A stretch of DNA of 9,484 nucleotides, from positions 1-9,484 of the forward strand of contig CAMENQ010000072.1 in the NCBI GenBank assembly GCA_945928585.1, in the 5' to 3' direction. The position numbers and the translations under genes were made by a program. Each line of letters starts with the position of its first letter. Within the stretch, counting starts at the first letter, position 1. Source of the stretch: an uncultured Roseburia sp. (lineage in GTDB: Bacteria; Bacillota; Clostridia; Lachnospirales; Lachnospiraceae). The notes under the pieces were generated by a model. The model was not told where the DNA came from. It saw only the letters and a list, made by a program, of their open reading frames with translations, and did no database searches. Shown here in pieces: positions 1 to 6,046 of the stretch.

Positions 1-183
1 TGAGGAAGTGGCTGAGACTTCAGACACTTCCGAGTTACGGTCGGCGCTTAGAAAATAGACACAGCATATGAATAAAATTCCTTATTGTCTCCGAAGCTTC
101 CCTACATAATATACAACCGCCTGCCCTGCCATACCGCCACATCCTTTTTCCACACAGATATACGGAAGGGCTGAACTCCCCCA
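1..183. other. Left-edge non-coding region with a hairpin (4-31)
   Basis: I see no supportable gene here. Plus-strand frame 2 is open from the edge to a TAG at 56-58 (18 codons) and frame 3 to a TGA at 69-71, so the tail of a gene from the left cannot be excluded, but neither frame shows a recognisable domain. Bases 4-10 (GGAAGTG) pair with 25-31 (CACTTCC), and 12-15 (CTGA) with 20-23 (TCAG) around a 4-nt loop, with one mismatch between. No T-run follows on either strand within the window, so it is not a clear terminator. The stretch 100-145 is more C-rich than the rest of the intergenic DNA. It could be an intergenic repeat or the downstream region of the yitT-like gene. Confidence 0.45.
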
Positions 184-1083
184 CTACAACTTTACCAAAT
201 AGTTTCCATCTACTCTTACACCCTCATTCTGCACTATAAATGCATATGGGTCGTATTTGCGCACAATAGTCTTAAGTCTGTTTAATTCATATTTTGAAAG
301 CATAATGTAAAGCATTTGCTCGTCTTCCTCTGTGTATGCTCCCACTGCTTTCCACTTGGTTACTCCTCTTCCAAGTTCTTCAAACACTTCCTGCTCCATG
401 GCTTTTGTGTCTACCTTTGTAATAATGTTTACTGCCATATTTATATTCTGGACGTGTACCTTGTCCATTGCAATGGAATATACAGATGCAAATATAACTG
501 AATATATAACTGTTTTTATATCAAACATAAAAAGGCAGGCTCCGTAAAGAAGTATGTTTACCAGCAGGTTTACCTTTCCGACACTGAAATCCTTTTTCCA
601 TCTGACAAGCAGTACTCCGATAATATCCATTCCGCCGCCTGAGCTTGCCATACGGAGTGTTATGCCTATTCCCACGCCTGCAATAATACCGCCGACTACG
701 CTTGATGCCATCATATCTTCTATTATAAGCTTTGCAGGAATAACTGACATAAAAATTGTCATTGCGGTTACTGTAATAAGAGTTTTTGCCAAAAATCTTT
801 TACCCATTTTTTTCATTGCAATTATAAAAATCGGAACATTTATAATATAATAAATGATACCTGCAATATCAATATTTCCCACCGGTAAATTCATATAGTC
901 AACAAGTATTGTTCTTATAACCTGACATATACCCATAAGTCCGCCTGTGTACAATCCTATGGGAACAAGAAACAGATTTACGCCTACAGCATACATTAAT
1001 GAGCCAATTATGCACCCGATAGTTCTTTCTGCTTCAAATAACCATTTTTTATTCTCAATTCTTTTTTGCAAATTACTTTCCAC
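184..1083 (-). CDS. YitT family membrane protein (YitT_membrane + DUF2179)
   Basis: This is a 299-residue polytopic membrane protein of the YitT/DUF161 family. The function of the family is not firmly established; it is often guessed to be a transporter. Hydrophobic segments lie at about 20-40, 45-60, 70-90, 98-118, 127-147 and 172-205. The conserved glycine-rich loop reads MASSGGGMDIIG (about 145-156), followed by a basic cytoplasmic loop (RWKKDFSVGK). From about residue 222 the chain becomes soluble and matches the DUF2179 pattern: GRGVTKWKAVGAYT, then a beta strand with LYIMLSKYEL, then LKTIVRKYDPYAFI. The length is normal for the family. The start is a GTG at 1081-1083, preceded by an AAAGG-type Shine-Dalgarno at about 1092-1102; no better upstream start is in frame. 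The gene is transcribed alone and divergently from the ABC operon, from a promoter at 1155-1183. No convincing terminator is seen between it and the left edge. Confidence 0.9.
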   Translation of the reverse strand: MESNLQKRIENKKWLFEAERTIGCIIGSLMYAVGVNLFLVPIGLYTGGLMGICQVIRTILVDYMNLPVGNIDIAGIIYYIINVPIFIIAMKKMGKRFLAKTLITVTAMTIFMSVIPAKLIIEDMMASSVVGGIIAGVGIGITLRMASSGGGMDIIGVLLVRWKKDFSVGKVNLLVNILLYGACLFMFDIKTVIYSVIFASVYSIAMDKVHVQNINMAVNIITKVDTKAMEQEVFEELGRGVTKWKAVGAYTEEDEQMLYIMLSKYELNRLKTIVRKYDPYAFIVQNEGVRVDGNYLVKL

Positions 1084-1154
1084 TGATTTTGCCTTTCCTT
1101 TCTTTTTGTAATATTAGTTTTTCTGAAAGCATGTATTTTTCCCTTTATTTATTA

Positions 1155-1183
1155 AGTATATCAAATCCCTATGGCATTATCAA
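1155..1183 (-). promoter_or_regulatory. Sigma-A type promoter of the yitT-like gene
   Basis: On the minus strand there is a -35 box TTGATA (1183-1178), a spacer of exactly 17 bp, and a -10 box TATACT (1160-1155). Each hexamer is one base from consensus. Transcription would start near 1148, giving a leader of about 65 nt before the GTG at 1083. The -35 box lies inside one copy of the 14-bp direct repeat (1172-1185). Confidence 0.7.
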
Positions 1184-1185
1184 AT
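1172..1185 (+). repeat. 14-bp direct repeat, copy 1 (overlaps the yitT -35 box)
   Basis: TGGCATTATCAAAT matches 1280-1293 (TGGCATTTTCAAAT) at 13 of 14 positions, in the same orientation and 108 bp apart. Because it covers the -35 box of the minus-strand promoter, a protein bound here could control the yitT-like gene. It could also be chance in AT-rich DNA or a duplicated promoter element. Confidence 0.45.
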
Positions 1186-1264
1186 ATTTAGTATTTTATT
1201 TTTCTAATTTTTTTTCACAGAATAAACATAATATTTTCCTTTTTTCCTAATACACTGAATAAAG

Positions 1265-1286
1265 AATGCCATCATAGCGTGGCATT
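1265..1286. repeat. 7-bp palindrome in the leader of the ABC operon
   Basis: AATGCCA (1265-1271) and TGGCATT (1280-1286) are perfect inverted repeats separated by 8 bases; a G:T and an A:T pair extend the stem to 9. It ends 20 nt before the Shine-Dalgarno of the ATPase gene. The right arm is the start of direct-repeat copy 2. It may be an operator with dyad symmetry or a small RNA hairpin. It is too weak, and its T-run too short, to be called a terminator. Confidence 0.45.
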
Positions 1287-1293
1287 TTCAAAT
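1280..1293 (+). repeat. 14-bp direct repeat, copy 2 (before the ABC operon)
   Basis: TGGCATTTTCAAAT is the second copy of the element at 1172-1185, with one T/A difference. It ends 13 bp before the Shine-Dalgarno of the ABC ATPase gene and overlaps the right arm of the palindrome at 1265-1286. I could not find a convincing plus-strand -35/-10 pair for the ABC operon, so its position relative to that promoter is unknown. Confidence 0.4.
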
Positions 1294-1306
1294 TACATAT
1301 GGAAAC

Positions 1307-1313
1307 AAGGAGG
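1307..1313 (+). promoter_or_regulatory. Strong Shine-Dalgarno supporting a TTG start
   Basis: AAGGAGG is followed by 8 bases and then TTG at 1322. The next in-frame ATG (1349, residue 10) has no ribosome binding site and would remove the first beta strand of the ATPase, so the TTG is the real start. Confidence 0.85.
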
Positions 1314-1321
1314 ATACTATT

Positions 1322-2323
1322 TTGATTCAGGTCTTACACCTAAAAAAAATGTATGGCAATAAGACAGCCGTAGATGATTTAAGTTTCAATGTAGAAAAAA
1401 ATCAGATATATGGTTTTCTTGGTCCAAACGGAGCCGGAAAATCTACTACAATGAATATTATTACCGGCTGTCTTTCTGCCACGGAGGGCACAGTGAGTAT
1501 AGGTGGGTACGATATATTTGAGGAGCCATTTAAGGCAAAATCGCTGATAGGGTATCTTCCGGAGCAGCCTCCCCTTTATATGGATATGACTGTAAAGGAA
1601 TATCTTTCCTTTGTTGCGGAGGCAAAAAAAATTAAGAGAGTTTCCATTCCGTCAGCAGTTGACAGTGTAATGAAAAAAACTTCTCTTCTAAATGTTCAGA
1701 ACAGACTTATTAAAAATCTGTCAAAGGGTTATAAGCAGCGTGTAGGTATAGCAGGTGCCATACTTGGCAATCCTCCTGTAGTTATACTTGATGAACCTAC
1801 TGTCGGACTTGACCCGAAGCAGATTATAGAGATAAGAAGTCTTATACGCTCACTTAAGGAAAATCATACTGTTATTTTAAGCAGCCATATACTTGCTGAG
1901 GTAAATGAGGTTTGTGACCGCATACTTATTATATCAGGCGGTAAGCTTATAGCTGATGATACTCCTGAAAATCTGACTAGTAAACTTGCCAATGGCTCTG
2001 AATTAAATGTATCTGTCCGTGCTGACATAAGCACAGTAAAATCAGTTATGGATGATTTGCAAAGCACTGTATCATCTAAACCTCTTACTGTGACATTTAA
2101 TTCAACAGATGAAATAAGCTCATTTACAATTCCATTTCAGGATGAAGATAATACTCTTAAGGGACACGATATACGTGATGATATTTTTAATGCTTTCAGC
2201 AAAAAAAATATTTCCATACTGGAAATGAACCTTAAAAAAGCCACGTTGGAGCAGGTATTCCTTGAGCTTACTTCCGCTTCCGGTGAAGAATGGGAGGTGA
2301 TAACAGATGAAAGCCATTTTTAA
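1322..2323 (+). CDS. ABC-2 type transporter ATP-binding protein (GldA-like)
   Basis: This is a cytoplasmic ATPase of 333 residues that would power the permease encoded next to it. Visible motifs are Walker A GPNGAGKS (34-41), the Q-loop glutamine in LPEQPP (Q82), the signature LSKGYKQR (133-140, the LSKGY form common in GldA/CcmA-type ATPases), Walker B VVILDEPT (153-160), the D-loop GLDP (163-165 region) and the switch histidine H189 in SSHIL. All catalytic residues are present. Residues from about 225 form an accessory C-terminal domain ending in ATLEQVFLELT, typical of ABC-2 exporters of this group. Translation starts at TTG. The 3' end overlaps the permease gene by 17 nt, indicating coupling. 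The cassette resembles gliding-motility GldA/GldF/GldG, but such cassettes occur widely in non-gliding Clostridia and the substrate is unknown. Confidence 0.93.
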   Translation: MIQVLHLKKMYGNKTAVDDLSFNVEKNQIYGFLGPNGAGKSTTMNIITGCLSATEGTVSIGGYDIFEEPFKAKSLIGYLPEQPPLYMDMTVKEYLSFVAEAKKIKRVSIPSAVDSVMKKTSLLNVQNRLIKNLSKGYKQRVGIAGAILGNPPVVILDEPTVGLDPKQIIEIRSLIRSLKENHTVILSSHILAEVNEVCDRILIISGGKLIADDTPENLTSKLANGSELNVSVRADISTVKSVMDDLQSTVSSKPLTVTFNSTDEISSFTIPFQDEDNTLKGHDIRDDIFNAFSKKNISILEMNLKKATLEQVFLELTSASGEEWEVITDESHF

Positions 2324-3170
2324 AAGGGAACTAACCTCCTATTTCAATAATATGACAGGGTATATTTTTACAGCCTTTACAGTATTTATTATCGGAATAT
2401 ATGTAATGTATTACTGCCTGAAAAACGGCTATCCTTACTTTGAATATGTAGTCAGCAATGTGGAGTTTTTCTATCTTATGACTATACCTGTTCTTACAAT
2501 GAAGGTAGTTGCAGAAGATAAAAAGCAGCGTACTGACCAGCTTTTATATTCTCTTCCTTTGTCAATGAAACAAATTGTACTTGGAAAGTTTTTTGCCATG
2601 GCTGTAGTTTTGTTTCTGCCAGTCATTGAGCTTTTGATTTTACCTCCTATATTAAATATATATGGAGATATTGCACTTGGCACGGCCTACAGTTCTATAT
2701 TTGCATATTATATGCTGGGACTCGCTCTTACCGCCATAGGTCTTTTCATATCTTCACTGACTGATAATCAGCTTGCTGCAGCATCAATCACATTTGTAAT
2801 TGTCCTTGCAAGCTACCTTATGACAGGACTTTCCTCTTACATACCGGGAGATTCCTTTAGCTCATATATTTCCTTTGCCGTAATAATTCTTCTTGCCTGT
2901 ATTGTTATATGGTTTATGACAAAAAGCAAAGCTGCCTCGCTTATTATCTTTGGCGTTGCCGAGGCTTGCCTTCTGCTTTTTTATGCTATTAAAAAAACAG
3001 CATTTGAAGGACTTATACATAAGGTAATAAGCGGTATTTCACTTTTTGACAAGGCTGATAATTTCTTCAATGGGATTTTTGACTTGACAGGCGTGGTTTA
3101 CTTTTTATCTGTCATAGTATTATTCATATTTCTCACAATTCAGTCAATGGAGAAAAGGAGGTGGAGCTAA
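2307..3170 (+). CDS. ABC-2 type permease (GldF-like)
   Basis: This is a 287-residue membrane protein, the likely transmembrane partner of the preceding ATPase. The N-terminus starts with the usual short amphipathic stretch (MKAIFKRELTSYF), then a first membrane helix at about 18-37. After the second helix comes the family-typical motif LTMKVVAEDKKQRTDQLLYSLPLS (63-86), the coupling region of ABC-2 permeases related to GldF/NosY (classical form: LLAEE...GT.ELL..SP.S). Further hydrophobic helices lie at about 97-117, 128-150, 156-175, 187-204, 209-227 and 261-279. The C-terminus is basic. The Shine-Dalgarno GGAGG at 2293-2297 lies inside the ATPase gene, 9 nt before the ATG. Its stop TAA (3168-3170) shares its last base with the ATG of the next gene. 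Confidence 0.92.
   Translation: MKAIFKRELTSYFNNMTGYIFTAFTVFIIGIYVMYYCLKNGYPYFEYVVSNVEFFYLMTIPVLTMKVVAEDKKQRTDQLLYSLPLSMKQIVLGKFFAMAVVLFLPVIELLILPPILNIYGDIALGTAYSSIFAYYMLGLALTAIGLFISSLTDNQLAAASITFVIVLASYLMTGLSSYIPGDSFSSYISFAVIILLACIVIWFMTKSKAASLIIFGVAEACLLLFYAIKKTAFEGLIHKVISGISLFDKADNFFNGIFDLTGVVYFLSVIVLFIFLTIQSMEKRRWS
3154..3163 (+). promoter_or_regulatory. Shine-Dalgarno that fixes the GldG-like start at 3170
   Basis: AAAGGAGGTG covers an in-frame GTG at 3161 that would otherwise be the longest start. A ribosome binding here would start at the ATG at 3170, with the normal 8-nt spacing from GGAGG, and this ATG overlaps the permease stop as TAATG. The GTG cannot use this site because it is part of it. 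Confidence 0.85.
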
Positions 3171-4759
3171 TGAAAAGCAATTACCGGAAAAAAACATTTC
3201 GTATAGGTATGTATACTACTGCCATTACTTGTGTGGTTCTTGCCATAGTTATATTTATTAACCTTATTGTAAGCGGACTTCCGTCAGACAAGGTTAAATT
3301 TGATACTACATCAGAAGAAATTTATACGATTTCTGAACAGACGGAAAAAATCGTTAAAGGTATAGATACTGATGTAACTATTTATCTTATTGCCTCCGAA
3401 ACCACCTATGACACAGCACTCTACGAGTTTTTGGAGCGATACAGGGCACTTAACAGTCATATAAAAATAGAACTTAAAAACCCGGTTCTTTATCCTGACT
3501 TTTCAAAGGAATACACAGATGAAAATGTATCAGAAAACAGCATTATTGTAGTAAGCGGACAGTCAAGCAGATATATTGCCTACTCATCCATTTACACTAC
3601 CTCCTACTCATCTGATTATTCGTCCGTAGAATATACCTTTAACGGTGAAAGCGCGCTTACTTCTGCCATAAACTATGTAACAAGTGATGACCTTCCGATG
3701 GTATATCTGTTACAGGGACATGGAGAAGCAGCATTTGAATCATATTCTTCTACGATTACAGGCTATATCTCCGATGAAAATATTACTACCGGTGAATTGA
3801 GCTTATTAAAAACAGGCAGTATTCCTGATGATGCAGATGCCATAATTATACTGGACCCTACATCTGATATGTCATCTGATGAGCTTAATATGCTTACTGA
3901 TTATATTTCCTCAGGCGGTCGCGTTATGCTTATATCCGGCTCCATTACATCAGACATGGTAAACTTTACAGCCCTTGCAAACTTTTGTGGTTTAACTCCT
4001 GTGGAAGGTATTGTGGCTGAGGGTGATGATTATTACTGCTATATGTACAACACATATCTGCTTCCTGACTACGGATATCATACAATAACAGAGCCTTTCT
4101 CGAATTACTATATTATGACGCCTATAGCACAGGGTATCAGAGAAACTGACAATACGTCCAACGAAGTTTCCGGTGATGATTCTTCTGATGATGATGCTTC
4201 GGGTGATAAAGCTTCTGATGATGATGCTTCTGGTGATGACGCTTCCGGTGATGACGCTTCTGATGATGATGTTTCTGATGATGATGTCTCTGATGATTCG
4301 TCCCAAGCTGCTTCCGATAATAATGAAGTATCAGTCAGTGTAACCGGCCTGTTGGAAACTTCTGATAAATCATATTCAAAGGTTGACGGAAGCAAAATGA
4401 CTACAATGGAAAAAGAAGACAAAGATATTGATGGCCCTTTCTATGTAGCTGCCATCAGTGAGGTATCTTCAGTTCCCAAAACAGGTCAGTTTATATACAT
4501 CAGCTCCGTATATATTCTTGATGACAGTATAAATCAGGTAACCGGTGGTGCAAATAATGATTTTGTAATGAACTGTCTTGAATATATGCTTGACAGAGAA
4601 GACACCATTTCCATTCGTGGAAAGAGTATGTCTGCTGACTATCTGACTGTGGACGATGGCACCGCCTTCCGTCTTGAATTTATACTGATAGGCGTTATCC
4701 CTGTGGCACTGCTTGTCTGCGGCGGTATTGTATGCTATCGCAGAAAAAAGGAAAAATAG
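3170..4759 (+). CDS. GldG-like ABC transporter auxiliary protein with Asp/Ser repeat insert
   Basis: From the ATG at 3170 the product has 529 residues. It has an N-terminal membrane anchor (about 16-34), a large extracytoplasmic region and a C-terminal membrane helix (about 503-522) followed by a basic tail (YRRKKEK), so both ends are cytoplasmic. The extracytoplasmic part matches the GldG / ABC_transp_aux (PF09822) pattern: DTTSEEIYTISEQTEKI (45-61), the glutamine/histidine motif LLQGHGE (180-186), IIILDPTSDMSSDE (225-238) and LLETSDKSYSK with DGPFYVAA downstream. Function in the family is poorly defined; it is presumed to work with the ATPase and permease. Unusually, an acidic pentapeptide-repeat tract (335-378) sits between the AQGI segment and the VTGLLETSDKS segment, which are normally joined by a short linker. 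It is the last gene of the operon and ends 21 nt before a terminator stem. I see no DUF4340 gene after it, a frequent fourth member of such operons. Confidence 0.88.
   Translation: MKSNYRKKTFRIGMYTTAITCVVLAIVIFINLIVSGLPSDKVKFDTTSEEIYTISEQTEKIVKGIDTDVTIYLIASETTYDTALYEFLERYRALNSHIKIELKNPVLYPDFSKEYTDENVSENSIIVVSGQSSRYIAYSSIYTTSYSSDYSSVEYTFNGESALTSAINYVTSDDLPMVYLLQGHGEAAFESYSSTITGYISDENITTGELSLLKTGSIPDDADAIIILDPTSDMSSDELNMLTDYISSGGRVMLISGSITSDMVNFTALANFCGLTPVEGIVAEGDDYYCYMYNTYLLPDYGYHTITEPFSNYYIMTPIAQGIRETDNTSNEVSGDDSSDDDASGDKASDDDASGDDASGDDASDDDVSDDDVSDDSSQAASDNNEVSVSVTGLLETSDKSYSKVDGSKMTTMEKEDKDIDGPFYVAAISEVSSVPKTGQFIYISSVYILDDSINQVTGGANNDFVMNCLEYMLDREDTISIRGKSMSADYLTVDDGTAFRLEFILIGVIPVALLVCGGIVCYRRKKEK
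4172..4303 (+). repeat. 15-bp in-frame tandem repeat (8 units plus partial)
   Basis: Eight consecutive 15-base units run from 4172 to 4291, plus a 12-base degenerate unit to 4303. Each encodes five residues of the form (G/D)DD(A/V)S: GDDSS, DDDAS, GDKAS, DDDAS, GDDAS, GDDAS, DDDVS, DDDVS, then DDSS. The two GDDAS units and the two DDDVS units are each adjacent and almost identical in DNA, which suggests recent duplication. Because the unit is a multiple of three, changes in copy number would keep the reading frame. The long open frames on the opposite strand here are by-products of the repeat. Confidence 0.9.
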
Positions 4760-4780
4760 CTTTCATTCAGGTCAAAAAAC

Positions 4781-4821
4781 ATCAGCTCTGAAGATAGCAA
4801 AGAATCCTCAGAGCTGATTTT
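4781..4821. terminator. Bidirectional rho-independent terminator between convergent operons
   Basis: ATCAGCTCTGA (4781-4791) pairs perfectly with TCAGAGCTGAT (4808-4818) over 11 bp, with a 16-nt loop. On the minus strand the stem is followed by G and six Ts (4779-4774), a good terminator 20 nt after the BMP gene stop. On the plus strand it is followed by a shorter T-run (4818-4821), 21 nt after the GldG-like stop. Both operons converge on it. Confidence 0.85.
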
Positions 4822-4838
4822 GAAACCGGCTTTTGAAT

Positions 4839-6044
4839 TTATTCTATTGTAATCACATCTTTAAGGATATAATAAAAGCTCGGGGCGGAAGAATTCTTAT
4901 TTTCAGGATATCCATCCCGCAAATCTATAGTATCCGATTCATCATTCGGATTTACCCCTATATATTCTCCCTGAAACACCTGTATTTTATCCTGTTGAAA
5001 TTCATGAATCAATTTATTTACCCGTTCCTGTGTTCCTTTTGCAGCCACAAACTCATTTATATCAAGCATCTGAACCCAACCATAATCAAATCCGGCCCCT
5101 ACATCATTTCCATTGACATTTCCTTTGATGTTTTGCTCTATCTCTTTATCCAGAAGCACCGCCTCTACCGCATTCGTCATATAAGGTGTCCAATTGATTT
5201 TTGAACCGGTAAGATATGTTGTGGGAGCAACATCTCTCATGCTTTCATTATAACTGACATAATACACTATCTTAGAACGGTCTGTTTCCTCACAAGCCAC
5301 CGCAGGACCACTGGTATCCGAATGCTGGGATATAATCACACACCCCTCATCAATCAGTTCTTTTGCACATTCCTTTTCTATATGATAGTTTGACCATGTG
5401 TTTGTATATTTTACTGTCATTGTCGCCTCCGGTACCACTGACCTTATTCCCAGAAAAAAAGATGTATAACCGGAAATTACTTCTGCATATGGAAAAGCAC
5501 CTACATATCCTACTTTTGCCTGTTCTGTAGTAATTGTGCCATTATCAATTAATTCCTTCATTTTCATTCCTGCCACTACTCCGGAAATATATCTGCCCTG
5601 ATAAATATTTCCCATAAAAGTATGATAATTACTTAAATATGGTTTCTCGTTTGCATTGCTGCATGTTGCCTGACAAAACTGAATCTCAGGATAGATTGCG
5701 GCATATTCCTTCATCTTTTCACCATAGCCATAACTGGTTGCAAAAATCAAATCACATTTTTCCTCCATCAGTTCCTCTAAAACATCTTCTACATCATCCT
5801 CTGGCACATTGTATTTGGGAATAATATTTACCTGTCCGGCATACTGTTTTTCTATCGCACTCTGTGCCTTCAAAAAATTAGCAGTATATGCATCACTGGC
5901 GTCTCCTACATAAATAAATCCGACATTAATTGTCTTTACTTGTTCTTTTTCATTTGAAAAATAATTTATACCGAATGAAATTACAATCATAACAATTGCA
6001 CTTATCAAAGTAATTCCATAAACCCGTTTCATTTCCGATTTCAT
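4839..6044 (-). CDS. BMP/PnrA-family extracytoplasmic binding protein, membrane-anchored
   Basis: From the preferred ATG at 6044 the product has 401 residues. It belongs to the basic membrane protein (Bmp/Med/PnrA-like, PF02608) family of periplasmic-binding-fold proteins; characterised members such as PnrA bind purine nucleosides. Supporting segments are INVGFIYVGDASDAYT (39-54), CDLIFATSYGYGEKM (97-111), GNIYQGRYISGVVAG (145-159), KVGYVGAFPYAEVISGY (177-193) with GIRSVVPEA shortly after, and QHSDTSGPAVAC (240-251). The N-terminus has one hydrophobic helix (about 10-28) with no cysteine near it, so this is not a lipoprotein; it is secreted or, more likely, anchored by an uncleaved helix. No permease or nucleotide-binding gene lies beside it in the window. 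It directly follows the HD-GYP receptor gene, with only two bases between that stop and its ATG, which suggests a shared sensory role. The ligand is unknown; a nucleoside is only a family-based guess. Confidence 0.88.
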   Translation of the reverse strand: MKSEMKRVYGITLISAIVMIVISFGINYFSNEKEQVKTINVGFIYVGDASDAYTANFLKAQSAIEKQYAGQVNIIPKYNVPEDDVEDVLEELMEEKCDLIFATSYGYGEKMKEYAAIYPEIQFCQATCSNANEKPYLSNYHTFMGNIYQGRYISGVVAGMKMKELIDNGTITTEQAKVGYVGAFPYAEVISGYTSFFLGIRSVVPEATMTVKYTNTWSNYHIEKECAKELIDEGCVIISQHSDTSGPAVACEETDRSKIVYYVSYNESMRDVAPTTYLTGSKINWTPYMTNAVEAVLLDKEIEQNIKGNVNGNDVGAGFDYGWVQMLDINEFVAAKGTQERVNKLIHEFQQDKIQVFQGEYIGVNPNDESDTIDLRDGYPENKNSSAPSFYYILKDVITIE

Positions 6045-6046
6045 TT

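Noticed and set aside
2..58. C-terminus of a plus-strand gene entering from the left
   Set aside because: Only 18 codons are visible, another frame is equally open, and nothing in the peptide is recognisable; mentioned only within the edge feature.
82..186. Stop-codon readthrough extension of the yitT-like gene (33 codons after TAG)
   Set aside because: The DUF2179 domain is complete at the TAG, family members end at about this length, and no readthrough signal is visible; a 33-codon open run is well within chance.
1186..1260. Plus-strand promoter for the ABC operon
   Set aside because: Several TA-rich -10-like hexamers (e.g. TAATAT at 1229, TAATAC at 1248) exist, but none has an acceptable -35 box at 16-18 bp, so no position can be defended.
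4187..4303. CRISPR-like array
   Set aside because: Units are 15 bp, contiguous with no unique spacers, and keep a coding frame, so this is a coding minisatellite.
3992..4422. Two 104-codon minus-strand frames with Ser/Glu- and Ile/Arg-rich repeats
   Set aside because: They are the complement of the 15-bp tandem repeat in the GldG-like gene; they lack ribosome binding sites and resemble no protein, and the plus-strand frame is clearly the real one.
4833..5204. Plus-strand 123-codon frame opposite the BMP gene
   Set aside because: It lies fully antisense to a well-supported BMP-family gene, begins just after a terminator and has no recognisable domain.
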